A stretch of 64,000 nt of DNA from Streptomyces cyanogenus (GCF_017526105.1 NZ_CP071839.1:124001-188000); one strand, 5' to 3'; positions 29,280 to 38,777 are shown, counted from the stretch's first letter. A program made the numbers and translations. The notes: generated by a model from the letters alone, not told the origin.

Positions 29280-29338
29280 GACGTTTCCTTTGACGGATTC
29301 TCCCGGTGGAAGGGATTCCTGACGGGAGCGGCCGCGGG

Positions 29339-32227
29339 TCACGCGAACGCGTTGCAGTACTGGGCCCAGTCCTGGGGGCTTATGAGGTCCACGAAGGCGC
29401 ACGGCTTCGGGGGGTGCGCAGTCTCCCGGGTTTCCAAGCCGGCCGGGCCCAGGGCTGCGGAGGGCCGCAGCCGCGGCGGTATAGGAAAGCGCCGTTCGGC
29501 CTTGAGGGTGACGTCAGTGGTGAACATCAGCAGGTGCACCGAGACCGTCACCATTGTCGCTCCGTAAAAACTGGAGCTGCCGTCGTAGGAGAGGGCCAGG
29601 TACATCTCGACGGACACGCCGGCGATGCCCAACAGCTCGATCGACCCTCCGATGCGCAGGAAGGCAGAGCAGTTGACGTAGCTGTCCTGGATATGGAAGT
29701 AGAAGCCGCCCATTACGTGAACGTTGGCCTGCACCGCCCAGAGGTCGACCGAGATGTTGCCGCCGATCTCGACCGCAGCCTCGATCGTGACCGTCCGCAG
29801 GCCTGCGGTGGTGGCTTCGATGGAGCAGTAGCCACCACCACCGATCATGGCCACGGTGACGAGGAAGGGTCGGTCGGGGCGGCAGAAGTCCAGCCGAACC
29901 GAGGCTGGAACCTGGGGCGTGAACGGCAGGCTAATGTGCGTGGACAGTGCGATGTTCTCGATGCTGAACACGCCGACGGCTGCGTTCGGCAGCCCCAGAG
30001 TGCTGGAGACGGTGGCGCCTTGCGGGCTCACGGCTACAGCGACTGGGCCGCTGAAGAGGCCGGGGGGAAGGATGTTCGCCAGCTCATTGAGGAACTGCAG
30101 CGCGCCCTGGAATTCGAGCCCGACACCAGCAGGCTGCAGTGAGGTCTTGCAACCCGTCTGCGAGGCGAAGCGCAACTCCTTGAACGTGACGTCCACCATC
30201 CCGGTGAAGGACAGCACGAAGTCACTCAGGACTCCCTCGACCCGGGTCACTGGGTCTGCGGCCCTGGTGGTGGACTGTGGCAGACGGGTGCTCATCTGCG
30301 CCGTTATGGTGAGGGCTTTCGTGGTTCTGAGCTGCAGCGTGCTGCTGGTTCCGGTCTTCAAAGTGGGTTCCCAGCGGAAGGAGACCGTTCCGCGAGTACC
30401 GTCGTCCGCATACTTGAGCACGGGCACCTGACCGTCGTCGGCCCTGCTGGCGATGATGTCGACCAGGTTGATGACGCCGAGCAACACGGCGCTGTGGCCG
30501 TCGAATAGTTTCCGGGGGTCGAACCGCGCGGCGCCGAGGTCACCGAGCACGGGCGGAACGAGTCCGTGGGTACGGGACAGCTCGCCGACGGCCAGTGTGG
30601 GGGCAACCAGGCCACCGGCCAGGGCTGGCGGAATCCCAAGCGGGAGGGCGCCGTCGGCCAGCCTCGCGAACACCTGGCCCGGTGTGGCAGCAGGATCAGT
30701 CAGTGTGACGGCCACCGCGTTGGTCTCTCCCAGCAGATGGTCCACAGCCGGCAGATGCACCCATGCCTTCGTCACGTACGGCAGGAACGGGAGGTCACCT
30801 GTGGCGCCTGCGTCCGAGGCGGTGAACAACAATTGGTCGACAGCCAGGTCGGTGCTTCCGTCACGGCTCGGATTGGCCGCCCCGGATCCCTGTTTCGCCG
30901 CCAGGGCTATGCGCTGACCCCTCAATGGGACTGGTGCTGCGGGCTCCCGGAACCGCAGAACCTGGTTCCAGGGGACACCGTCGGGTATGAACACCATGGG
31001 CATCGCCAAGTCGACCGGTCGTCCGTTCCAGTCCTGAGCGATGCAGTGAAACAGGAAGGCCTGGCCGCCTACCTGGGGGACGAAGGCGCTGCTCTCGGAG
31101 CCTGCGGGGTCGATGGTGACTACGGTGTCGGTGACCGTCACCCGGCGAAGCGGCAGCCGGCCGTTGGCACCGGCCGTCCCCGCCCCCGACGCCGTCAGAA
31201 GCCGATCGAAGTCCCGCTCTGGCTCGAGCACTCGGAGGCTTCCACGGCGCAGCAGCATCTCCGTGCCTGTAGTCGACCTAGGAGGCTGCGGCTCCCGCTT
31301 GACGAGCAGGTGCACCGCTGCCCGATGGCCGAACGGGAACAGCCGGCCCGCCACGTCCGCGTGCACTTCTTGGTCATGTCCGAGCGACACGACGTGGTGC
31401 CAGTCGGTCACACCGATCAGGTCATCGGGGGCCCAGTGGCCCCGCAGGTCAGTACAGGCCCCGAGCGGCGTGAGGATGAAATGGGTGGCGCGCAGTGGCG
31501 GGGGAAGCGACGGATGGCCGTCCCAGCCGAAGTACGTCGTGCGATGGACCAAGGCCCACTGAAGGGATTGGTCCATGGTCAGGTTGGGGATCCGGTCAGC
31601 AGAGGGTAGCGGCAAGCTCCCGGAGTACACGGCACGGACGGCTGGCAGAGTTCGTTCGTCAACGGTCCCCGATCCGGAGTCGCCGCGCGTACCCATCCTC
31701 GTATGCCAGAGCTCGGTGACTCCGTCATGAGTTACTGCGGCTGTCGCGTGGCTCCAGCGCCCCGTGGCGTCGGGCGACAGAGATACGGACCAGGGCAGTT
31801 CGATCTGGGTTTGATCATCGTTCACCCACGAGGGGATCTGCGGCGGACTACCGGTGAGGCCGGGAGGGTCGGGGAGGGCCGTCGGAGCCAGGCTTGGCGT
31901 CAACTTCCCCCAGTCGAGCAGAGCTTCGAGCGTGCACGGGATCGACGGCATCGCGGCCGGGACGTCGAACACCAGACGGGTGGGCTGGGCAATGCGGGTG
32001 GGTACGGGAGGCCGTGGCGATTCGGGCAGGGTATCTGTCCCCGCGGGCAGGTCGAAGTACTGTTCGGCGACATGCTGCGGGGGTAGATAGACCGCCACGT
32101 AGGCACGCTGACCGGCGGTCACCCGGACCAACTTCGGCTCCGGCCCGGAACGGTCAAGCGTAAGATTTTCACACAAGAAGGTGAGAACGAGCAGATCGTC
32201 GGCTCGCACCACCCGGAACCCGGTCAT
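29339..32227 (-). CDS. Giant hypothetical protein B (962 aa)
   Basis: From ATG 32227 (CCGGAGC upstream) to 29339; an upstream in-frame start at 32296 is less likely. The N-terminal half is mixed (RVVRADDLLVLTFLCENLTL, ALVHRTTYFGWDG). The last 300 residues alternate polar and hydrophobic residues in long strands: VTIEAAVEIGGNISVDLWAV, VHVMGGFYFHIQDSYVNCSA, LGIAGVSVEMYLALSYDGSS and TVSVHLLMFTTDVTLKAERR. This suggests a beta-barrel or beta-solenoid. No signal peptide is visible. It is first in a two-gene operon with the 1461-aa gene. Function unknown; a shared large complex is the simplest reading. Confidence 0.85.
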   Translation of the reverse strand: MTGFRVVRADDLLVLTFLCENLTLDRSGPEPKLVRVTAGQRAYVAVYLPPQHVAEQYFDLPAGTDTLPESPRPPVPTRIAQPTRLVFDVPAAMPSIPCTLEALLDWGKLTPSLAPTALPDPPGLTGSPPQIPSWVNDDQTQIELPWSVSLSPDATGRWSHATAAVTHDGVTELWHTRMGTRGDSGSGTVDERTLPAVRAVYSGSLPLPSADRIPNLTMDQSLQWALVHRTTYFGWDGHPSLPPPLRATHFILTPLGACTDLRGHWAPDDLIGVTDWHHVVSLGHDQEVHADVAGRLFPFGHRAAVHLLVKREPQPPRSTTGTEMLLRRGSLRVLEPERDFDRLLTASGAGTAGANGRLPLRRVTVTDTVVTIDPAGSESSAFVPQVGGQAFLFHCIAQDWNGRPVDLAMPMVFIPDGVPWNQVLRFREPAAPVPLRGQRIALAAKQGSGAANPSRDGSTDLAVDQLLFTASDAGATGDLPFLPYVTKAWVHLPAVDHLLGETNAVAVTLTDPAATPGQVFARLADGALPLGIPPALAGGLVAPTLAVGELSRTHGLVPPVLGDLGAARFDPRKLFDGHSAVLLGVINLVDIIASRADDGQVPVLKYADDGTRGTVSFRWEPTLKTGTSSTLQLRTTKALTITAQMSTRLPQSTTRAADPVTRVEGVLSDFVLSFTGMVDVTFKELRFASQTGCKTSLQPAGVGLEFQGALQFLNELANILPPGLFSGPVAVAVSPQGATVSSTLGLPNAAVGVFSIENIALSTHISLPFTPQVPASVRLDFCRPDRPFLVTVAMIGGGGYCSIEATTAGLRTVTIEAAVEIGGNISVDLWAVQANVHVMGGFYFHIQDSYVNCSAFLRIGGSIELLGIAGVSVEMYLALSYDGSSSFYGATMVTVSVHLLMFTTDVTLKAERRFPIPPRLRPSAALGPAGLETRETAHPPKPCAFVDLISPQDWAQYCNAFA

Positions 32228-32479
32228 GTCTTGCTCCGGCGTGATAGGGGCGTCTCTCGCGGGAGGCTGGCGACCGTGCCAACCACTTCCACGCACGGGT
32301 ACGTGTGCGCCGGTCCCTGCCAGTCCCGCTCACCCGCGGCGTGAGCCGCGTCTAGGGCCGCGCCCCGACAGCCACTGCCGGTTAGCGTGGACGGAACCAC
32401 CGACGACAGGGATGGTCGCCTGCTATCGGCTCAGGACTGGGATGGACTCACCTACCAGAGTCCCGCCGCCACCGCACGC

Positions 32480-33221
32480 CCGCAACTGGGCGCCGCTCCA
32501 CCGACCGGCCAGGGTGAGCTGGGCCGACGTGCCAGCTGAGCGGATCGGCTGCAGCGGCGTGACGGCCTGGCGGCGGCTTCTGGACTGGGACCCAGGCAGG
32601 AGTCTGGCCGCGCCTACACGAGGTCCTCTTGTCGGACCTGCGCAAAACCGGACTGCTGGACATGGACGATGCGGCGGTCGACGGCTCCCACGTCCGGGCT
32701 CTCAAAGGGGGCTCACACCGGGCCTTCGCCGGTCGACCGCGCTCGTCCGGGCAGCAAGCACCACCTGATCACCGACCGGCACGGGACACCTCTGTCCGTG
32801 TCCCTGACCGGCGGGAACCGTCACGACGTCACCCAGCTGATCCCACTGCTGGACGCGATACCGCACATCCGCGGTGCTCGCGGGCGACCCCGCCACCGGC
32901 CCAAGCGTGTGTTCGGCGACCGTGGTTACGACTACGACAAGTACCGCCGCCTGAGCAGGGCCCGAGGCATCACACCCGAAGTCGCTCGCAAAGGCACCGC
33001 CCACGGCTCCGGCTCGGGCAAGACCCGGTGGGTTGTCGAGCGGACCTTCGCACGGCTTCCGGCACCAAGGTGCATTTTTCCTCAACCGACCAGTTCAGGG
33101 CGACGTTCGTAGTCGGCGCAGGCAGATGATGGCTCCACCAGTTCAAACGCCCACGGATCCGCTACGAAGTACGCCCCGATCTCATCTGGGTCTACACCAA
33201 CTCGCCTGCAGCATCGTGACA
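32480..33221 (+). mobile_element. IS5-family transposase remnant
   Basis: Pieces CSGVTAWRRL, then LLDMDDAAVDGSHVRALKGG, then SKHHLITDRHGTPLSVSLTG and RGYDYDKYRRLSRARGI with RWVVERTF form one IS5-type transposase spread over at least two frames. A block of about 60 bp (33065-33125) interrupts the end, after which LHQFKRPRIRYEVRPDLIW resumes. Confidence 0.75.
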
Positions 33222-33231
33222 GGCTCACCGG

Positions 33232-34077
33232 ATGGATCACACATTCGACGCTCCGCCCGCTGACCGAGAGCTTCTCGACTTCGCTGTCGGCTTGGCCACG
33301 CGGGCTGGCCAGGTGTCTGCGCAGGGCTTCTTCGGAGAGTGGGGAAGTCGCCGCAAGCAAGACGGCAGCGAGGTCACCGAGATCGACCTTGCAGTCGAAG
33401 AGCTGGTCCGGGACGAGCTGGCCCGCCGTGTACCGGAGGACGCCATCTACGGCGAGGAGAGGGGCTCGACCGCCGGGGTGTCAGGGAGACGATGGATCAT
33501 CGACCCCATCAACGGCACCACGTCGTTCACTCGCCGGTGGCCGCTGTTCTCGAACGACATTGCCTACGAGGACGAGTACGGTCCCGCTGTCGGGGTGATC
33601 AACATGCCTATGAGCCGACAGATGGTCGTAGCCGGGCGGGGCCTGGGCTGTTGGGTACTGACCGGGGAGAGCCCGGACCTGAAGTCGGGCCACCGCGCCC
33701 AAGTCACCGAGCGGACCAGCGCGCGGGGAGCGAGGACTCAGGCACTCAACCCGGCCGGCTGGCCGGAGAAACTCCTCACCGCTCTCCACCGTCAGGTGTT
33801 CCTGATGGCGTCGATGGGCTGCATCGTTGACCTCGTCACCGGCCGCGCGGATGCCGTCGTGATCGCTGGCCCACCCATGGGTTACGAGGACGTGGCACCC
33901 ATGCCCGTCATCGTTTCGGAGGCTGGTGGCCGGGTGACCGACCTAGGCGGCGGGCCCGTACTCGAGGGCGACATGACGGTGCTGGCCACCAACGGCCTAC
34001 TCCACGAAGCAATCCTGGACCTGGTTGAAGGCCTGCCTCGCAGCCGCGACCTGTACGCCCTCGACGACGGCCTGTAA
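33232..34077 (+). CDS. Inositol-monophosphatase-family protein with altered metal site
   Basis: A 281-aa protein of the Mg-dependent inositol phosphatase/HisN family. The Glu-containing GEE block is at about 75-77. The first metal block reads DPINGT (Asp91, Asn94) where the family has DPxDGT. The C-terminal block reads YEDVAPMPVIVSEAGG where active members usually have WDxAAG. Loss of the second Asp and of the W-D pair suggests reduced or changed catalysis, for example a sugar- or histidinol-phosphate relative or a non-catalytic paralogue. It follows directly on an IS remnant (start 11 bp after it) with only a weak ribosome site, so expression may be poor. Confidence 0.8.
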   Translation: MDHTFDAPPADRELLDFAVGLATRAGQVSAQGFFGEWGSRRKQDGSEVTEIDLAVEELVRDELARRVPEDAIYGEERGSTAGVSGRRWIIDPINGTTSFTRRWPLFSNDIAYEDEYGPAVGVINMPMSRQMVVAGRGLGCWVLTGESPDLKSGHRAQVTERTSARGARTQALNPAGWPEKLLTALHRQVFLMASMGCIVDLVTGRADAVVIAGPPMGYEDVAPMPVIVSEAGGRVTDLGGGPVLEGDMTVLATNGLLHEAILDLVEGLPRSRDLYALDDGL

Positions 34078-34209
34078 CTCGACAGGGTGCCGACGCTGAA
34101 GCTCATTATGAAAGGGTCAGTAACAGTGTGGGTTACGTCGGGGCGGTATGGCTTTCGTGAGCTGCCGTGAGGAGCTGCCCGCTCGAGTTTCAGGCGATCG
34201 GTTCCCGCA

Positions 34210-34953
34210 TCAGTGGCTGACTGTTTGGCCGTCTTTGTACACGATAAAGTAGTCCCTGGAGGGGAAGGTGAGCTTGAACACCATGCCGTACTTGCGGCGC
34301 AGGTTCGTGACGCTGGTGGAGGCCGGCTCACGCAGGCACCGATGGACAGGTGGATCGCTGGGGGAGCATGCCGGTAGTTCCTCGACCAGCTCACGCTTTC
34401 CGTTGTGGCGGACTTGGTCCCAGTTGAGCGTGACCGTAGCCGCGCTGAATAGTTCGTTCGGCTCACCAGTGCCTGGGCCCTGCGGGTCGCCTGTCTTGCC
34501 CCGGTAGTAGTCAACGACCTTGGTCGCGTAGATGAAGTCGTGGCCGAAGGGAATCGGGGAGCCCTCAGGGTCGCCTGCGGTGAGGATGCTGTCGATCGAG
34601 TCGGACACATGGTGTGGGCTGGCGCCGAAGTAGGCGTTGAGGTACATCGTGCAGCGGATTTTGTACTGGTCGTCCCCGTCTTGGAAGAACAACTCCTTCG
34701 CCCGCCCGCCCATGCATGAGTCGTCCACGGTCACCAGGCCAAGTGTGAGCGCGGTGTGGGCATCCCAGTCGGTGATGGTGTTCCGGATCTCCTGCTCCAC
34801 CTGCTCTCGGGCCTTGACCGCCTCGACGCTTCCAGCGAGTTTGCGGACAGTCTTCGGGCTGGTGGCGCCGTCCTGCGAACAGGCGGATACAGCCAGCAGC
34901 GCCACGCTGCACACCATGCCCAGAACGGCCCTGGTACGACGTCGATGCCCCAC
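34210..34953 (-). CDS. Lipoprotein of unknown function, 247 aa
   Basis: Starts at GTG 34953. The N-terminus RRRTRAVLGMVCSVALLAVS leads to lipobox Cys in VSAC, so it is an exported lipoprotein. The mature part starts with a helical segment (LAGSVEAVKAREQVEQEIRN) and continues with LTLGLVTVDDSCMGGRAKEL and FIYATKVVDYYRGKTGDPQG. Two mature Cys may form a disulfide. No family recognised. A palindrome very similar to the one before the other lipoprotein (24352-24367) lies 59 nt upstream at 35012-35027. Confidence 0.8.
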   Translation of the reverse strand: MGHRRRTRAVLGMVCSVALLAVSACSQDGATSPKTVRKLAGSVEAVKAREQVEQEIRNTITDWDAHTALTLGLVTVDDSCMGGRAKELFFQDGDDQYKIRCTMYLNAYFGASPHHVSDSIDSILTAGDPEGSPIPFGHDFIYATKVVDYYRGKTGDPQGPGTGEPNELFSAATVTLNWDQVRHNGKRELVEELPACSPSDPPVHRCLREPASTSVTNLRRKYGMVFKLTFPSRDYFIVYKDGQTVSH

Positions 34954-35011
34954 GGCTGTTCGCCCCCTCCGTGTCCATGACCACTGTGGACGGCGGGAGG
35001 GAGAGGTCGCA

Positions 35012-35027
35012 TGAGTATGCGTACTCA
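35012..35027. promoter_or_regulatory. Near-perfect palindrome matching the site at 24352-24367
   Basis: TGAGTATGCGTACTCA: arms TGAGTA/TACTCA identical to the other site, with a 4-bp centre TGCG instead of CCGG. It lies 59 nt upstream of a minus-strand lipoprotein gene, as the first does at 64 nt. Confidence 0.55.
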
Positions 35028-35689
35028 GCTGTCACCGTGCCACCAGCGGCATCAGTGCCGCCATGGAGACGCGTTTGGTGCCGGTTGCGGCGACGCGCAC
35101 CACCGGGGTGCGGCCCCGTCGGCCCCAGGTGCGCCCTTGGGCGGCCTCAGGCCCTGGCCAGCCTCGTCCTCGAAGCAGACCCAGGTGCCCAAGTCCGCCG
35201 CCCTCTTTTCATGACGGGCCACTGCTCGTCCTTCCAGGCGGCGATCTTCGCCTCGTCCCGCTCGGTGGCCTTACGGGATGGGACCTGCACACTCCAGCCG
35301 ATGCGGTGCAGCAACAAGTCCAGCCCGGCCAGGGTGTACTCCACGCCGAACCGGCGGCGCACGATCTCGGCGATCCTCGCCAGCGTCCAGCACTGATCAC
35401 TCCAGCCGCACGTGGCCGGGCCAGCATCCAACACCGTCTGCAAAAAGCGGAGTTGTTCCGGGGCGAGCTTGCAGCGGGCGCAACCGGGACCCTTGGAAGC
35501 CAGGGCCTGCCGATCGCTCGAAGCCAACGCCCGCCGCCAGCGATTCGCCGACATCCGGGTCACCCTGAACCGCCGGGCCACCTCCCGGTCACCGGCCCCG
35601 GCTTCGATCAGGTCAGCGGCAGCGAGCCGGACCTGCTCACACCGAGCCCGTTCCTCGGCCGTCAATCCACCGCCATCCGGATACCTCAT
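35025..35689 (-). mobile_element. IS630-family transposase, 3' truncated
   Basis: From ATG 35689 the HTH half reads [20 protein letters not shown] and [20 protein letters not shown], then [21 protein letters not shown] frameshift near 35212 leads into [20 protein letters not shown], with the first catalytic Asp region DEAG. The element stops near 35025, before the last DDE residues. Confidence 0.75.
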
Positions 35690-36031
35690 CCTCCCGGCAT
35701 AGCGCGGCCCACGCCAGCCGTCACGCTCCCACGTAACCCGCACCGTCAAAGATCTCTAGCTGCAGCACATCAAGCCCCGTGCCCATCTCCCCCGGCCCAG
35801 GCACACCACCGCGCACCGTGACCGCGGCCGACCGGCGCACCTCAGGATCCGCACGCAACCAACCCTGCAACGACCGCAACTCCCCCGCAGCCGAATCAAC
35901 CCGCACCTCTAATCGCACCCTCGCCCTCCTCGAACCGTGCACCCAACCCGACGACAACGCACAACCGATCAAGAAAACCGCTACAGGGCAACACCCCACT
36001 GACCAGGCGAAACAGCCCTGACCAGGCAAAA

Positions 36032-36050
36032 TACGACGAGTTTCGTCGTA
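36032..36050. repeat. Perfect inverted repeat
   Basis: TACGACGA-GTT-TCGTCGTA, two perfect 8-bp arms. Two copies of CTGACCAGGC (35998-36007 and 36018-36027) lie just before it. It may be an operator or an IS end; the IS5 remnant starts about 35 bp to the right. Confidence 0.55.
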
Positions 36051-36084
36051 CGGTGCTGCACTTGTCCGGACCGAGCCCGGCGAT

Positions 36085-36564
36085 CACGGGCTGGGACGTT
36101 CGAGCGGCGGGTTCACCACCAAGCTGCACCTGGCTGTCGAGCACGGTCAGAAGCCCATGGCGATCGTGGTTACGGCCGGTCAGCGCGGCGACTCGCCTCA
36201 GTTCGAGCCCGTGCTGGGGAAGATCCGCGTGCCTCGCATCGGGCCGGGCCGGCCACGCCTCCGCCCCGACCGGGTGCGGGCCGATAAGGCGTACGCCTCC
36301 CGCAAGAACCGCGCCTACCTGCGCCGACGCGGGATCCGCTCCACCATCCCAGACAAGGCCGACCAGGCGCGCAACCGCCGGAAGCTCGGCTCCCGCGGCG
36401 GCCGGCCGCCGCGATTCGACCCGGCCGACTACCGCGAGCGTCACGCGGTCGAGTGCGGGATCAACCGCCTCAAGAGACATCGCGCTGTCGCCACGCGATA
36501 CGACAAGCTCGCCGTCCGCTACGAGGCGACCGTCCTCGTCGCGACCATTAACGAGTGGCTGTGA
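36085..36564 (+). mobile_element. IS5-family transposase, C-terminal two-thirds
   Basis: In-frame from [20 protein letters not shown] through [39 protein letters not shown] and [20 protein letters not shown] to the stop. The catalytic Asp-Asp/Glu blocks after the first are present; the N-terminus is missing. Confidence 0.8.
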
Positions 36565-36573
36565 CCCGAGGTC

Positions 36574-36741
36574 TCACGCAGCGGGATCCACGTTCCACAC
36601 CGCGGGCAGATCGCTCCCGCAGAAGACGCAGACGAAGTCGTCCTCACGCACGATGTTGTCTCGGCACCAGCCCGGGACCCCGGTCTCTGCTTCCTCCTCC
36701 CAGGGGCTGCGGCAGCCCTGGGGCCTACCCCGTCCATGCAT
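36574..36741 (-). CDS. Tiny cysteine-motif protein next to the TipAS gene
   Basis: A 55-aa protein starting at ATG 36741, too short for most gene callers. The sequence WEEEAETGVPGWCRDNIVRE is followed by DDFVCVFCGSDLPAVWNVDP. Cys at about 10, 26, 38 and 41 could form a zinc ribbon. It starts 22 nt after the stop of the TipAS-domain gene on the same strand, so it is likely co-transcribed. The sequence reads as a folded, conserved small protein, but I cannot name the family. Confidence 0.55.
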   Translation of the reverse strand: MHGRGRPQGCRSPWEEEAETGVPGWCRDNIVREDDFVCVFCGSDLPAVWNVDPAA

Positions 36742-36762
36742 GTCCTGGCCCGTGCCGCCCGA

Positions 36763-37174
36763 CTACGCCGAAGCCTCGGCCCCTGCGCTGGGGGCGAACC
36801 CACTCCCCTGCTCGGCGAACACCTTGATCGCGGCGCCCAGGAAATCCACCATCCCGGGGTGGTAGGAATCGTGGAACGCCCTCATGGCCTCGTCCTCGGC
36901 GTAGAAGAGCGACATGCCGACGTAAGCCTCCCTGGAGGGGGTGTAGAACCGGCAGGCGATGTCGAAGTGTCTGCGGACGAGCTCCTGGATCTGCTGGTCC
37001 CCTGGCAGGGAGCCGCCGTCCAGGAAAGCCGTGATCTCCCGGTACAGGACGTCCCAGTCCTGGTGGACCCGCTCCCTGTCCACATGTTCCCAGTTGTTGG
37101 TCCCGGCAAGGCTCCTCGGCCAACGACCGGCGGCACTCGTCCTCGTAATTGTTCCCCACGGCACCGGTTCCCAT
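36763..37174 (-). pseudogene. TipAS antibiotic-recognition domain gene, one frameshift
   Basis: The domain reads DRERVHQDWDVLYREITAFL, then QIQELVRRHFDIACRFYTPS, MSLFYAEDEAMRAFHDSYHP and GMVDFLGAAIKVFAEQ: the helical TipAS fold that binds thiopeptides and related macrocycles. The natural start seems to be ATG 37174 (GGAGAGG upstream; MGTGAVGNNYEDECRRSLAE), which is one frame off the rest, so a single-base frameshift lies near 37115. There is no MerR DNA-binding domain, so if functional it would sequester the antibiotic rather than regulate transcription. Confidence 0.65.
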
Positions 37175-37499
37175 CGTTTCGTCACCTCTCCGGTGGATCC
37201 CCGAGAGGCCGCCGACATGTCGACATCGACCGGCCGCCGATGATCAACTGCCGGTCCGGTCCGAACCGTGACACACAGCCACCGGGTCGGCAAACCATTT
37301 CTTGGACCCTCCGGCGCTCCGTCCCGGTCAGCCGGCGGCGGAAAGGCGCAGCTCGAACGGCGAGCCGTCGGAGCGGGACGTCCAGCCGCTCGACCGCGCG
37401 GCCCAGATTCCCGCGGTGACCTTGCGCGGCAGGACGAGCTCGGCTGGCGCCGGGTCCGGTTCCATGACGGCCGGTCGACCGGTCTCCACGACGGAACAC

Positions 37500-37635
37500 C
37501 GGTTCGGACGCGGAACCGTATGCCGTCGATCAACTGCCGCCGAGGCCAGATGGGTGGCCGCCCGACCCTCGTACCCTTCGACAACAACGGCTTCAGCACC
37601 GCCCCCTGTTGGTCCGTGAGATCTCCCCAACCCAT
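37500..37635 (-). mobile_element. IS5-family transposase N-terminal scrap
   Basis: GWGDLTDQQGAVLKPLLSKG and GRPPIWPRRQLIDGIRFRVR match the start of IS5-type transposases (DUF4096 region). It breaks off after VRTGVP. By chance it is in frame with the TipAS domain downstream. Confidence 0.7.
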
Positions 37636-38033
37636 GAACCTCGCCGAGGTCGACGGTGAAGTCTGCCTGGTGGACCAGCATGGACAGCTCCCGATTCACA
37701 CAGCGGAGGTGCTCCTCTCCGAGGCGGCCGGAGAGGAGCACCTTTGGTCTGGCACAGGATGGTGCGGTGGTTAGGTTGATCACGTGGAAGGGGCCTCGGT
37801 CGATGACGTGCCCTGCGCAGCGGCCAGTTGGTGCTCGCCGCTCCCTGGCTGTCGTTCTCCGCCCTCTTCACCCAGGTCGAGTTGCCTCAGGGACAGTTGG
37901 TCCACTCGTACGCGGCGACCAGTTGTACCCGGTCCTCCAACGGCGCCCCCACGGCCGGCCCCGTGACCACAGGGCTGCTTCCTATCACCGCAGCCCAGTC
38001 CCAGCTCAATCCTGTGGCGCCAGCACTCAGGGC
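37636..38033. other. Stretch without a supported gene
   Basis: Open frames on both strands lack consistent codon bias. Probably IS-flanking debris. Confidence 0.4.
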
Positions 38034-38453
38034 TCAGCGAGATCGGGCTGTGTCCGGCTGTTCCTTGCCCTTCTCATCGTTGCCCTTGAAGCAGACGACG
38101 AACCACTTTCCGGAGCCTGACTGGGTGAGCGAGCCGGTCGTACCCGGGACGTCGGAGCACGCGAGGGTGTCGACGACTGCGTTCTCGTCCATCTTCAGGA
38201 CCTTGTAATCGGCGTGCGGGTCAGTGCAGTCGAGTTTCTTGGCCTTCGCTTCCTTGTCCGTCCCGGTGTTCTGGAAGCAGTCGCCAGCCCTGAGCGTCGG
38301 GGACTGGTCCTTCGTTTCGTACGGACCCAAGGCCCAGAAGGTCACCATGCCCGCGAGGGCAAGGATCAGACAGAGGAAGACCAGGCGGTTGCGTCGTATC
38401 TGCGCCGGAGTATAGGAAGCGTTCATCCCGCTCAGGGGCGGTATTTCGGACAC
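38034..38453 (-). CDS. LppU/SCO3897-like single-pass membrane protein
   Basis: A 139-aa protein from GTG 38453 (ATG 38426 also possible). Residues about 24-42 (LVFLCLILALAGMVTFWALG) form one transmembrane segment with a short cytoplasmic tail. The outer domain has LRAGDCFQNTG, KLDCTDPHADYKVLKM, LACSDVPGTTGSLTQSGSGK and WFVVCF: four Cys in the pattern of the LppU/SCO3897 family of actinobacterial surface proteins. Function unknown. Confidence 0.7.
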   Translation of the reverse strand: MSEIPPLSGMNASYTPAQIRRNRLVFLCLILALAGMVTFWALGPYETKDQSPTLRAGDCFQNTGTDKEAKAKKLDCTDPHADYKVLKMDENAVVDTLACSDVPGTTGSLTQSGSGKWFVVCFKGNDEKGKEQPDTARSR

Positions 38454-38625
38454 GGGCAGTTCCTCAGGCAGTGGGGACTTGCGAAGACGACCACGAATTT
38501 AGCCGCCTGCCCGTACTCGTCGTTCGCCTCCCCCTGTTGGTCCCGCCGGGTGCGGGTGGTGGCGAGCCGTGCGAGCACGACGGGAGAGGTCCCGACCCCG
38601 CCTCCTTCCGCGCCCGTCCCCGAGA

Positions 38626-38777
38626 ACCGCGGCTTCGGGCTGGTGGCCATACAGGCCCGCATGTGCGCCTTCGAGCACATTCTGACCATCGAATCACCCC
38701 CCGGCCACGGCACCGCCCTGGCCGCCCGGCTGCCCCTCCCCCGGCCCACCGAGTCCGAGTCCCAGGGCCGCCGGTGA
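38626..38777 (+). pseudogene. Histidine kinase C-terminal remnant
   Basis: GFGLVAIQARMCAFEHILTI then ESPPGHGTALAARLPLPRP is the G-box end of a NarL-class sensor kinase ATPase domain. Everything before it is lost. It ends in the GTGA overlap with the response regulator start. Confidence 0.65.

Noticed and set aside
25275..29567. Long plus-strand frames under the giant genes
   Set aside because: Antisense shadows; the minus genes have ribosome sites, consistent codon bias and tight operon spacing.
36763..37635. 290-codon protein joining transposase and TipAS
   Set aside because: Chance in-frame fusion of an IS5 start with the TipAS domain; the TipAS gene has its own start and ribosome site at 37174.
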